From: Planctomycetaceae bacterium
GTDB taxonomy: Bacteria > Planctomycetota > Planctomycetia > Pirellulales > Pirellulaceae
NCBI GenBank assembly: GCA_016794985.1
Contig: JAEUIQ010000087.1
Span: forward strand, 58,907 to 122,906
Direction of reading: 5' to 3'
DNA: 64,000 nt
Positions 7,928-16,733 of the stretch are shown in pieces (positions within the stretch are counted from its first letter, which is position 1; every line of letters begins with the position of its first letter). A program made the translations under genes and the position numbers. The notes under the pieces are model-generated. The model was given only the letters and a program-made list of their open reading frames with translations. It had not been told where the DNA came from and did no database searches.

Positions 7928-10441
7928 TTAGTGGTTGAACATGAACTCGGGGGTGTTGAGGACCGCCCAAAACACATCGTGAAGTCCGTCTTGCACGTCA
8001 CCGGCACCAGCCACCATCTCCAGCAGCTGCTGAAGTTCAGTTTCTTGTGGTTTTCGCGAAAACGCGCGCTGGTAAATCTCCGTAATGACATCGGCGGGAG
8101 ACCGGCCTTCTCCGATCATCTTCGCGATTAAGCCACCCTCGCGGCACTTTTGATGCACCGTCTCACCGTTGAGCAGGTGCAACGCTTGTGACAGGTTCGG
8201 TTCCATCACAACTTCACAGCTACATACCGTTTCTCGAGTTGCTCGGCCGAAGGTTGTCAAAAAGTAGTTCGAAGTGTTGCCATCGGCAATTTGTACGGCT
8301 CGTGCTCCATACGCGAGGCCTCGGAATTTGTTGCCGGTGTCAGTGACTTGGGAAATCACATCCAGCATCACTTCGGCTCGCATGCGATTCAGATAGCGCC
8401 GCGAAAAATTGGTCTCGTCGGAGGCATTGCTTTCATTCAACTCCGTACTGAGCTGATACGTGCGCGAGTTGCAAATGTCGCGTACCAACTGCTTGAAGTC
8501 GTACTTGTACTCGGTAAACCGAGAACTTAAGGCCTCGAGCAGGGGTTCGTTGACGGCTGGATTGCTGACGCGAACATCGTCCACATCGTTGATGATGCCT
8601 TTGCCAAAGAAGTGGGCCCAAACCATGTTGCTCAAGTTGCGCGCAAAGTAAGGGTTTTCCGGTGAAGCCAGCCACTTCGCGAGTACTTCGCGTCGGTCCT
8701 GCCCTGGTTGAATTTCGGGCTGAGCCCCACCCAAAAATTTGGGAGCCATGACGCGACCGCCCACCAAGTGTCTCACATCACCTCCACCGGAATTGAACAC
8801 AATCACTTCGCGAGGATCTTCTGCCGGTTTGCGACCGACCTGCGAGAAAAAGGCGGCAAAGCTGTAATAGTCGTCCATCGTCCACCGATCGAATGGATGA
8901 TTGTGACATTGAGCACACTGCGTTCGCATTCCCATAAAGACTTGTGCCACGTTTTCCGCGACTTTCAGTGTGTCCGTTTCCATCTGGTAATAGTTGGTCG
9001 CGGGGTTCGAAAATGTTCCGCCTTTGGATGCCAATAAGTCGCGAACCATGGCGTCGATGGGTACGTCGTTGGCAATCTGTTGCTGCAACCAATTGAAATA
9101 CAAAAGTGCCGACTTGTAACTAACGTTGATTGTGGAACGAATTTGCAACAATTCGGCCCATTTCATGACCCACATTTCGACGAACTCTTTGCGCTCCAAG
9201 AGTTCGTCGATTTTTTTCGCGCGTTTTCCCGCGTCTGGATCTGCTAAAAACGCATCGAGTTCGACCGACGTCGGCAACATGCCGCAAATATCCAGGCTGA
9301 CTCGACGAAGGAAAGTGGCATCGTCGCAAACCGACGATGGTTCGATGCGCAACCGTTTCCACTTTTCGTACATCAACTCATCGATGTAGTTGTTTGCTGG
9401 CAATTCCTTCCAAGCGAATTCCAAGTCTTTCGGCAAAACAATAAAATGGCGCCCGACCGTATGGGTGTCGTAACGGGCCATCACAAATGCTTCGCCACGA
9501 TTAGCCGCGGTTACAACACCAGCTTGCGAGACGGTCGCCGAATTGTCATTTGCCGAAGAGAAGTAGGCCAATTCCGTTACATCACGGGTCGTGCCATCCG
9601 AATAGTTCGCTACCACCGTCAACTGCTGGGTTGTGTCCGGCCCATTGAGAACACCACCCGCTGGAAATAGTTCGACACCGACAACTTGCGGTACGGCACC
9701 TGCGTCGTCAGGAGCTCCGTTTTGCAGCCATTCCAAAAGTGTTTTGTAGTACCGGCTGTCGGGCTTGAACAAGCTGCCGCCAGAGTGCGACACTGCTCCG
9801 ATGGATTTTTCCAGCAACAAGCTACGCTCTGGAAATGCGAGATCAACCCGGCGTCCTAATTGTTCCCGCAGCAAGCGATTGTAATCGCCTGCGGGATCGA
9901 ATCCGAATAACGAAAGGTTAAACCCGTCTTTGCCACGGGCTGCCCCATGGCAACTGCCTGTGTTGCAGCCGCTGCGCATGAAAACCGGCATGACGTCGAG
10001 ACGAAAACTCAACGGCAGTGTCTCCGCTGCTTGCCGAACAACAAGTGGCAGTTCGACCGATCGATCGCCGTAGCGCACCACGATCTTGCCATCCCCATCT
10101 TGTCGAGGACGCAAGAGGTTTCCCTCCAATTGAACCAACTCGGCAGGTTGAACTTCGATCGTCATCTCGCGAGTCACGTCGTTGGTCAGACCATTCGCAA
10201 ACTCGACTTGCCCAACCAAGGTTTGATGATCGCGTGTCGTCTGCAAATGAATGGACGGAGGATCGACCGAGAAACGCACGATGGCGTTAGGGTTCGTCGG
10301 AGCGGGGTTAGCGACGGGCGGGGTCGTCGCTGGCTCTTGCGACATCGCCGTCGATATCAATACCGAAAGTGTCAGACCCAGCATCAATCCGGGCCAACCG
10401 ATCACACGAACGGTCGTACTTGAGTGCAGTTCATTCTTCAT
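7928..10441 (-). CDS. Exported DUF1549/DUF1553 cytochrome-like protein
   Basis: This 837-residue protein has an N-terminal signal segment followed by an Ig-like (Big_2-type) region. A CX4CH site (GCNTGSCHG, near residue 158) lies in the planctomycete cytochrome-like part, and a second Ig-like segment (VVANYSDGTTRDVT) near residue 275. DUF1549 follows, with CAQCHNHPFDRW (CXXCH near residue 508), and then DUF1553 (NLSNMVWAHFFGKGIINDVDD to the C-terminus). Such proteins are abundant and nearly diagnostic in planctomycetes and usually neighbour DUF1501 genes, as here. Their biochemical role is not established; envelope polysaccharide processing has been suggested. The 176-bp gap to the next gene is the largest within the run. 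Confidence 0.9.
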   Translation of the reverse strand: MKNELHSSTTVRVIGWPGLMLGLTLSVLISTAMSQEPATTPPVANPAPTNPNAIVRFSVDPPSIHLQTTRDHQTLVGQVEFANGLTNDVTREMTIEVQPAELVQLEGNLLRPRQDGDGKIVVRYGDRSVELPLVVRQAAETLPLSFRLDVMPVFMRSGCNTGSCHGAARGKDGFNLSLFGFDPAGDYNRLLREQLGRRVDLAFPERSLLLEKSIGAVSHSGGSLFKPDSRYYKTLLEWLQNGAPDDAGAVPQVVGVELFPAGGVLNGPDTTQQLTVVANYSDGTTRDVTELAYFSSANDNSATVSQAGVVTAANRGEAFVMARYDTHTVGRHFIVLPKDLEFAWKELPANNYIDELMYEKWKRLRIEPSSVCDDATFLRRVSLDICGMLPTSVELDAFLADPDAGKRAKKIDELLERKEFVEMWVMKWAELLQIRSTINVSYKSALLYFNWLQQQIANDVPIDAMVRDLLASKGGTFSNPATNYYQMETDTLKVAENVAQVFMGMRTQCAQCHNHPFDRWTMDDYYSFAAFFSQVGRKPAEDPREVIVFNSGGGDVRHLVGGRVMAPKFLGGAQPEIQPGQDRREVLAKWLASPENPYFARNLSNMVWAHFFGKGIINDVDDVRVSNPAVNEPLLEALSSRFTEYKYDFKQLVRDICNSRTYQLSTELNESNASDETNFSRRYLNRMRAEVMLDVISQVTDTGNKFRGLAYGARAVQIADGNTSNYFLTTFGRATRETVCSCEVVMEPNLSQALHLLNGETVHQKCREGGLIAKMIGEGRSPADVITEIYQRAFSRKPQETELQQLLEMVAGAGDVQDGLHDVFWAVLNTPEFMFNH

Positions 10442-10489
10442 GGGGGAGTCGTCAAAAAACGCAATGAAGGAAGGGGGCCTCGTCAGAAA

Positions 10490-13021
10490 CTACTTCTTCT
10501 TGTTTTCCAAGCGAAGCTTTTCCAGGCGACTGAGCGGCTTTTCGGCGGGCGGGGCGGGCGGGGCTGCCTCAGCAGCGGGCGGTGGAGTCTCCGCAGGAGT
10601 CTCCACTTTAGGCTCTTCTTTAGGCAGTGGAACATCGACTTGAAGTTCAAACCCACCAGTGCTGGAAACGACTGATTCGCCGCGCACCGGGATAGTAACC
10701 TGACAGAACACGCCGCGATGTTTGCCCGCCGTCGTTTCGGCTGTGGTCTTGATCCGGAACACGAGTTCCGTGGTCGTGGAGGTGAAAGTTAATGGCTCGG
10801 CTTCGCAATTCGGCGGCAAGCCCAACAATTGAACTCGACCTTCGCCCTCGAAGGCATTCAGCTGATTGATCTTGCACGGAACAAGAACGGTTTCGCCTTG
10901 TTCACAGCCTGCCCGCGCGACTTCCATCGTTACGTATGGAGCGGCGACCTCCAATGTGGCGAGTTGCGAACTGCTCCATGCCGGGCCACCCACGTCCGAC
11001 ATTCCAATCGCGTAAATTGGCCAAGTCCCCACCTGGGAATTGCCTGCCGCATTGAGCGGATAGAGTCCTTCGGTTTGATCGGGCGGGATCTGAATATTGC
11101 CGCGAGTTCCTACGCCGGGGGACCGGAAGGGGAATTCGACATGGATGTTTCCGTTGAATCCCGGGTCTCGCAAGACCTTGATCTTGATATCCTTTGTTCC
11201 ATCCAACACCAACGGGGCAGTCGGTTGTTCGATTTCAATTCGGAATGGAAGTTTCTCAACGACCGCAATCGCAACCTTTTCAACTTCACCTGTGACATAC
11301 TTAGATTGATTGGGTTCGCCCAATACGAAGTCCGCTGAGTTCTTGAACGTGCCTCGAATGGCTTGATTGGGGTCGGCATGTCGAGCGGCCAAGGACACGA
11401 GTTGGCCACCCAACGGGGCGTCTTCCGCAGCTTCGAATACGACCGGCATTTGATTCAGGTTTGCTGACATCGCCTGAGCATGCAGCTGAAGGCCTGCGGG
11501 AAGTTGGTCCGACTCCAGCACGATTTCGCCGCCAAAGTTGATTCGGTTCGCCAAAATCAACGAGCCGAACCGGCCACCCCTGGGAACAACGATCGCCTGT
11601 CGATACTGGCCATACTGCTCAACCCGAGGAATTTCGATATTCAGTGCCGCCGCGACACTTTGGAATTCGACTCGATACACGTAGTCGCTGCGACCGCGAT
11701 TCAAATGGTCATGAACCCAAACGATGTATTCCCCGTCTTCCGGAACCGTCCAACGCAAGTAAGGGTCTGGGCCACGCGAATCATCATTTCCAACCAAGTA
11801 GGTGCCGTCGCCCTTGAGCAGATGAACTACCGGATCCAAACCCGACCGGATCCGACGACCGTAGACTTCGATGTCCCATACTTGCCCCTGCTTCGCTGAA
11901 AACCGAAAGTAATCCTGATCACCATTCTCCCCGATGATTCCATTGATGGCCGAAGGGAATTCGACAGAAGTGGCCGCCGCAGCCGCATTATTCGGTTCAC
12001 TATCCAACGCATTCGGAAACTCGCTCAAACGAAACTTGATTCCCGAAGGAGATAGGCCCTTGGCATCACTGGGGTGAACGGAATACTCATCCGACTTGGC
12101 GCCAGGCAGGGTGACTTCATTGGCAAAGGGGCCTAAGGCATCACCTAAGTATTGCACGGACAGGGACTGTCCCAGTTGGCCACCTGCCGGATAGACGGCC
12201 GTCGGTCGCGGAAAATCGCCGACATGGAGTTGATACCGACATTCTCCATTGCCGCCGAAACTGCTCTCGCGAACCATAACGTAATACGTCCCGGCGGAAG
12301 GGACCTGAACACTACAGATCCCATCTTGCCCTCCCAGCGCAGAATCGTCCGAGACCGCCAATTCAAATCGATTGGCATCCAGGATAGCAATGTAAGGATC
12401 AAACAAGTAACTGCCCAATCGCATCGCCACGATTTCCACGCTCAGTCGTTGGCCTTCTTGGCATTGAACGGCGTAGTAGTCCACATCTTCGTTGTTTGCG
12501 ACGCCATCAACCGTGCTGTTCATCGCCACGGCTTGTGCTGTTGCCAGGTCATTATTTGGTTCGACCTCTGCCACGATCGGTAGGTGGTTGACCCAAAAAG
12601 GACGATAGTCACTGACGCCGGTGGCGGTTCGAACTTGAGCGATGTGCCGACCAACGGGAACCTCAGCTGCAACCTGCACGACCGCCTTGATGCGGTTGAC
12701 GTCGACCATTTCGATCGATTCCACCTTGAAGCCAGGCGAATAGAACAAAATCTCTTGCGCATCCCCCAATCGTTCGCCGGAGAACTCCAGGGTGTGCGTT
12801 TGCCCTCGTTGCACACCTCGCGGCAAGATCAAGTTCAATCTAGGAGAACTTGCGGCCGAGTAAGAACGCTTCACCGCGGGGGATGATTCGATTCGGTTCG
12901 TCTGTTCCCATCGATCCAGCGTCACGCAATTATTGCACGTGGGAGCTGGGCTCACTGAAAACACTGCCCCCAATAACAAACAGCAGGCAATCAAAAAGTT
13001 GACGGTTGATTTGTGGTTCAT
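10490..13021 (-). CDS. Exported protein with PPC (pre-peptidase C-terminal) domains
   Basis: This 843-residue exported protein has at least two PPC-type beta domains, each introduced by an EPNN motif: EVEPNNDLATAQAV and DSEPNNAAAAATSV. Each continues into the DVDYYAVQC or DQDYFRF strand and a G-T-Y-Y-V or G-E-Y-I-V strand. Further beta-rich segments follow. The C-terminus is a Pro/Ala/Glu linker ending in a basic tail (RLEKLRLENKKK). I chose the ATG at 13021, which begins with MNHKSTVNFLIACCLLLG, over the upstream TTG because it gives a normal signal peptide. It lies between the DUF1501 and DUF1553 genes and probably works with them outside the cytoplasm. Confidence 0.85.
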   Translation of the reverse strand: MNHKSTVNFLIACCLLLGAVFSVSPAPTCNNCVTLDRWEQTNRIESSPAVKRSYSAASSPRLNLILPRGVQRGQTHTLEFSGERLGDAQEILFYSPGFKVESIEMVDVNRIKAVVQVAAEVPVGRHIAQVRTATGVSDYRPFWVNHLPIVAEVEPNNDLATAQAVAMNSTVDGVANNEDVDYYAVQCQEGQRLSVEIVAMRLGSYLFDPYIAILDANRFELAVSDDSALGGQDGICSVQVPSAGTYYVMVRESSFGGNGECRYQLHVGDFPRPTAVYPAGGQLGQSLSVQYLGDALGPFANEVTLPGAKSDEYSVHPSDAKGLSPSGIKFRLSEFPNALDSEPNNAAAAATSVEFPSAINGIIGENGDQDYFRFSAKQGQVWDIEVYGRRIRSGLDPVVHLLKGDGTYLVGNDDSRGPDPYLRWTVPEDGEYIVWVHDHLNRGRSDYVYRVEFQSVAAALNIEIPRVEQYGQYRQAIVVPRGGRFGSLILANRINFGGEIVLESDQLPAGLQLHAQAMSANLNQMPVVFEAAEDAPLGGQLVSLAARHADPNQAIRGTFKNSADFVLGEPNQSKYVTGEVEKVAIAVVEKLPFRIEIEQPTAPLVLDGTKDIKIKVLRDPGFNGNIHVEFPFRSPGVGTRGNIQIPPDQTEGLYPLNAAGNSQVGTWPIYAIGMSDVGGPAWSSSQLATLEVAAPYVTMEVARAGCEQGETVLVPCKINQLNAFEGEGRVQLLGLPPNCEAEPLTFTSTTTELVFRIKTTAETTAGKHRGVFCQVTIPVRGESVVSSTGGFELQVDVPLPKEEPKVETPAETPPPAAEAAPPAPPAEKPLSRLEKLRLENKKK

Positions 13022-13049
13022 AGTTGGAAGACTCAAAAGTGTTGCCACA

Positions 13050-14360
13050 CTAAACAATAATCTCTTTGATCACTTTGCCGCCGTCCACGATTTCGATGGG
13101 GCGATTGCCCGGCGCCATCAACTCTTTATCCGCAACAATGCCCATGCGATCGTAGACCGTGGTTGCCCAATCTTCTACGGTGAGTGGATTGTCTTCGGGT
13201 TCGCTCGCTGTCGAATTACTACTGCCGTACACAATGCCTTTCTTGAGTCCACCGCCCGCCATCACTGTAGTGAAGACTTTAGGCCAGTGGTCTCGACCGC
13301 CCGTTTGGTTAATCTTGGGCGTGCGTCCGAATTCCGTGCACATGCAAACTAAAGTGCTATCCAACAGACCGCGTTCTTCCAAGTCGCGAATCAAGGTCGC
13401 AAAGCCTTGATCCAACGGTGGCATTTGCCCACGCATGTTGCCTTCGATGTTGTCGTGGTGATCCCACCCGCCGTAGGTCAACGAGACAAATCGCACGCCC
13501 GATTCGACCAAACGTCGTGCCAGCAACAGCCGCGAACCCGCTGTGTTGCGACCGTAGCGATCACGCAGCGCAGGATCTTCTTTTTCAATATCAAAAGCGA
13601 GTCTCGCCTTTTCGCTACTTAAGATGGAGTAAGCCCGTTGATAAAAGGTATCGACAGCATTCAACGAATCGGCTTGTTCTTTCGAGGTAAAGTATTGATT
13701 GACGGCTTGGAGCATGTTGCGACGGCGGCCGAAGCGTTGTTCATCGACTCCGCCTGGCAATTCCAAGTCCCGGACCTTGAAGCCGCCGTCGGCGGGGTCC
13801 GCTCCGAGGCTAAATCCGGCGTAGGACGAACTAAGGTATCCCGTGCCCGCGTAAACATTCGGCAAGTTCGGGATCAATACGTATGGAGGCAAATCATGCC
13901 GAGGACCAAACTCATGCGAAACAACGCTGCCCATGCTCGGATATTGCAAAGCCGGGCTTGGGCGGTAACCCGTGTACATGTTGTGAGTGCCACGTTCGTG
14001 AGCGGCTTCGCCGTGAGTCATCGAAGGACAGATACACAAGCGATCCGCAATCTGTGCCGTTTGGGGCATCAGTTCGCCAAACCGCACCCCAGGAATACTG
14101 GTCGCAATGCTTCCCAGCGGACCACGGTACTCCAGCGGAGCGTATGGCTTGGGATCAAACGACTCCTGATGCGCCATACCGCCAGGCAGAAAGATAAAGA
14201 TCACGCTCTTCGCGGGCCCTTCTTTCGAAACATAATCCTTTTGATCCGCATGAGCCGCTTTGATTCGTAAGAAATCAGTGAACGTCAGTCCCAATCCAGT
14301 CAACACGCCCACGTTGAGTAAGTTGCGTCGAGCAAGTCGATGATCCGTGCATCTTGGCAT
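13050..14360 (-). CDS. Tat-exported DUF1501 protein
   Basis: This 436-residue protein belongs to DUF1501, related to the alkaline phosphatase/sulfatase fold. The N-terminus MPRCTDHRLARRNLLNVG has the twin-arginine pattern before a hydrophobic stretch, as usual for this family. Characteristic phrases are VIFIFLPGGMAHQESFDPKP, MTHGEAAHERGTHNMYTGY and FGRTPKINQTGGRDHWP near the end, carrying the conserved His/Asp ligands. The ATG at 14360 is preceded by GGAGG with a 7-base gap. The frame stays open about 100 codons further upstream, but that part looks non-coding. It is the first gene of the exported set and probably carries the operon promoter upstream. Confidence 0.9.
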   Translation of the reverse strand: MPRCTDHRLARRNLLNVGVLTGLGLTFTDFLRIKAAHADQKDYVSKEGPAKSVIFIFLPGGMAHQESFDPKPYAPLEYRGPLGSIATSIPGVRFGELMPQTAQIADRLCICPSMTHGEAAHERGTHNMYTGYRPSPALQYPSMGSVVSHEFGPRHDLPPYVLIPNLPNVYAGTGYLSSSYAGFSLGADPADGGFKVRDLELPGGVDEQRFGRRRNMLQAVNQYFTSKEQADSLNAVDTFYQRAYSILSSEKARLAFDIEKEDPALRDRYGRNTAGSRLLLARRLVESGVRFVSLTYGGWDHHDNIEGNMRGQMPPLDQGFATLIRDLEERGLLDSTLVCMCTEFGRTPKINQTGGRDHWPKVFTTVMAGGGLKKGIVYGSSNSTASEPEDNPLTVEDWATTVYDRMGIVADKELMAPGNRPIEIVDGGKVIKEIIV

Positions 14361-15107
14361 TAACAATCCTCCGATTGATAGAGTATGAATGTTTGCGGGT
14401 GTTGGGGGCAGTTTCGCTAGGCATTGATTCCAACCAGTATTTTTCAACCGGAGAATTCCAATGTCCAAGTGCCAAGACCATTGGCAAAGAAGTCGCCAGA
14501 AAAAGCCCTTGTTCCCACTCTCGGAACAAAGACTCGAACTGTGCGACAGCGGGGGTGGGGAAACGGCAAGCCAAATCTGCCTATACGGCCGCTGTTTCTT
14601 GCGGTCCTCTAGTATATCTAGATTCGTCGCAAACAATAGTCTTGTCGCAAAAATTCTCATTAAAATCAGGTTTGCCGAAACCCGAGAATTTTCCGTTGGG
14701 TAGTCCCGAATCTACAGGCAGATTCTTCACAATCCGATCGAGTCTAAGATTGCTTTGGAGTTTTTAGGCTTTCTCGGTGATGGAATCTGCGATTTTCGGG
14801 GTTCTGTAATTATGCTGGGCAAGAGCCTGCCCCGGTGATTCTAACTTCGATCCAAGCCCGGATTCGTTTTTTTGCGAAACAAATTGCAAGAATCCGTGTT
14901 TATCTGTAGTGAGAGGTGCGGGGCCATGCCGCGGATGGCAGGGCGAGGGGAACGACCAAGGTTGTTCTGTGCGGGGACTGGCCGGATATCACACAAGAAT
15001 CCCAATCGCGAGAATCCCGCCGTTCGATGTGCCTGACTGGTTGGAAGCCCGTCAGGCCGGAACGCGGAATAAATTCACATAAAAGCTCATTTAAGGCGGA
15101 GAGAATC
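14361..15107. other. Divergent intergenic region, no gene seen
   Basis: These 747 bp separate the DUF1501 gene (minus) from gspG (plus) and should hold promoters for both operons. I found no convincing coding frame, tRNA or near-consensus sigma-70 promoter by eye. The right end holds the hairpin at 15031-15057. A small inverted repeat, GAATCT/AGATTC, lies at 14708-14725. Confidence 0.5.
15031..15057. repeat. REP-like hairpin upstream of gspG
   Basis: GCCTGAC and GTCAGGC pair perfectly over 7 bp around TGGTTGGAAGCCC, in which GG and CC can add two more pairs after one mismatch. It sits about 50 bp before the gspG start, with no T-run, so it is unlikely to be a terminator. Its compact form suits a REP-type dispersed palindrome or an mRNA leader hairpin. 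Confidence 0.45.
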
Positions 15108-15563
15108 ATGAAACGTCAATCGTTTATTTCAAATGGCCGATCGGTCGGGCGTTTGTCTGGCGCGTCGGCGCGCGGCGGCTTCACCCTGCTCGAAGTTATG
15201 CTTGTGCTAGCAATCATTATCGTGTTGGCTGGTATCGGGGTCGGAGCAATGATGAATGCCCAAGACAATGCGTCGGAGCGTCAAGCTTTGGTCAAGGCCA
15301 AGGGCTACGCGGAAGCTTGCAAAATGTTCAAGATTGATGTTGGCTTTTTCCCAAGTCAATTGGAAGACTTGGCGGTTCGTCCACAAGGCGTTAGTGAACG
15401 CAAGTGGCGACGCCCCTACATCGATCCTCCACAAGTCCAGCCCGATCCATGGAATAATCCCTATCGACTAGAGTCGGATCCTCAAAACAATCGCGTGATC
15501 GTCTTTTCTGCCGGACTGGATGGTCAGATCGGCACTGCGGACGACATCAGCAGTGACCAATAG
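15108..15563 (+). CDS. gspG: Type II secretion major pseudopilin GspG-like
   Basis: GspG is the main subunit of the type II secretion pseudopilus. The 151-residue precursor has a long basic leader ending in ASARGG, then the type III signal FTLLEVMLVLAIIIVLAG, with the conserved Glu at +5 and cleavage expected after Gly. The C-terminal globular part contains the GspG signature WNNPYRLESD and the Asp-rich end GLDGQIGTADD, which resembles the calcium-binding loop of GspG. I chose the ATG at 15108 (GGCGGAGAG upstream); the frame is open earlier but has no family-like sequence. A strong terminator follows at 15603, so it may be transcribed separately and in excess of the minor pseudopilins. Confidence 0.9.
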   Translation: MKRQSFISNGRSVGRLSGASARGGFTLLEVMLVLAIIIVLAGIGVGAMMNAQDNASERQALVKAKGYAEACKMFKIDVGFFPSQLEDLAVRPQGVSERKWRRPYIDPPQVQPDPWNNPYRLESDPQNNRVIVFSAGLDGQIGTADDISSDQ

Positions 15564-15602
15564 TCGTGAGGATCGGCCCGGTCTTCGTTGGCAAGACGGA
15601 TT

Positions 15603-15631
15603 GCCCGTGGTAGCGCACGGGCATTTTTTTT
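15603..15631 (+). terminator. Rho-independent terminator after gspG
   Basis: GCCCGTG pairs perfectly with CACGGGC around a 6-base loop, followed by A and eight T residues. It begins 40 bp after the gspG stop and 68 bp before the next pseudopilin gene, so it separates the major from the minor pseudopilin genes. Confidence 0.85.
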
Positions 15632-15699
15632 GTGGCTCTTGGTGATCGCGCGGAGTCGCGCAACAAACGAACTCTAATCAAGCCAATGCGAACTCTGGA

Positions 15700-16299
15700 A
15701 TGGTCAGCATGACGAAATACGATGCACCTCCGGTTCATGCCACAAAGGCCGCTGGTTACACCCTGTTGGAGCTCTTGTTGGTTCTGGGGATTCTCGTGGT
15801 TTTGGCCGGAATCACGATGCCCATGGCGATGGATACTTTGGAAACCCATCGGCTGCGGGCTTCTGCGGATCGAATCCAAGGGGCGTTCGCGGATGCCCGT
15901 AACCAATCCATTCGTTCTGGCAACGAAGTCGCATTCTATTACCAGTCTGGTTTTCGAACCTTTTTTGTAATGGAGTTTAACCCGTTGATCCCCAAATCAT
16001 TGCCACCGATTCCGGACGAAGAAATGGCAGTGAGTGGCAGCTCGGACATTCGCAGCAACATCTTGGAGATCGGGGTTTTGTTTGCTGCTTCGACCGTCAG
16101 CCCGGACTCGCGGTCTCAGGTGAGTGAAGTGACCGACATTCCTGGCTATAGTCGGATCTTGTTTTACCCCGATGGGACCGCACAGCCAGCGCGAGTATTT
16201 TTGGCGAATCAATTTGGAACAGGGCTGCAAGTCGAGCTGCGATCATTGACCGGGACGTCCGTCGTTAGTGATCTGATGTTGACTTCCGATTTCGAGTAA
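15700..16299 (+). CDS. GspH-like minor pseudopilin
   Basis: This 199-residue prepilin-like protein has a leader ending in AAG, then YTLLELLLVLGILVVLAGI, with Glu at +5 as the type III signal peptide. The following helix (ETHRLRASADRIQGAFADAR) and beta-rich C-terminal domain resemble GspH/FimT. It is expected at the pseudopilus tip, initiating assembly and recruiting substrate. An in-frame ATG at 15709 is an alternative start. It is the first gene of a tightly packed H-I-J-K series: its TAA overlaps the next ATG by one base (TAATG). Confidence 0.82.
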   Translation: MVSMTKYDAPPVHATKAAGYTLLELLLVLGILVVLAGITMPMAMDTLETHRLRASADRIQGAFADARNQSIRSGNEVAFYYQSGFRTFFVMEFNPLIPKSLPPIPDEEMAVSGSSDIRSNILEIGVLFAASTVSPDSRSQVSEVTDIPGYSRILFYPDGTAQPARVFLANQFGTGLQVELRSLTGTSVVSDLMLTSDFE

Positions 16300-16733
16300 T
16301 GCGAAACACGTTCATGCGTCCTAAGGAAATAGTCTTGCGGAATAATACTGCGAACCGACCGGGCATGACTCTGTTGGAAGTGTTGTTGTCGCTTTTGGTT
16401 TTGGTCGTCGCCTTGGCTGGCATCGGTGCCCTGACATCGTTAGGGCGGCAAAGCGGAGCCGATGCGCGTGATTTGACGATGGCTCAGCTACTGTGTGAAG
16501 GCAAGATGGCCGAGATCGCCTCTGGCGTGATTGGACCGACGAACAACCAAGGCCGATTTCCGAATGAACCCGATTGGACATTTTCGGTCACCGCGACAGC
16601 GGCGGGCACGCCGGGGTTGCTCAGTGTACGAGTGAGCGTGACACAAGACCCCGCAACGTACACCCAGCCCTTGGATTTCGAATTGGTGCGTTGGATTCCT
16701 GATCCCGATTATGCGGCCGAGTTAGCTCAATGA
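16299..16733 (+). CDS. GspI-like minor pseudopilin
   Basis: This 144-residue prepilin-like protein has the signal region RPGMTLLEVLLSLLVLVVALAGIGA, read here as a short leader up to Gly, Glu at +5 and an unbroken hydrophobic helix. The mature part, with SLGRQSGADARDLTMAQLLC, matches the GspI arrangement, in which a helix with an A-x-x-L-C-E-like segment follows the membrane anchor. Position between H- and J-like genes supports the call. Start and stop overlap the neighbours by 1 and 4 bases, implying coupled translation. Confidence 0.78.
   Translation: MRNTFMRPKEIVLRNNTANRPGMTLLEVLLSLLVLVVALAGIGALTSLGRQSGADARDLTMAQLLCEGKMAEIASGVIGPTNNQGRFPNEPDWTFSVTATAAGTPGLLSVRVSVTQDPATYTQPLDFELVRWIPDPDYAAELAQ

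Noticed and set aside
2619..14360. Phage-defence or toxin-like island
   Set aside because: All the genes belong to families typical of planctomycete chromosomes. No restriction, toxin or nuclease modules, integrase or composition break was visible.
14361..14660. N-terminal extension of the DUF1501 protein
   Set aside because: The frame is open 100 codons upstream, but a Tat-type start with a strong GGAGG lies at 14360 and the extension has no family-like sequence.
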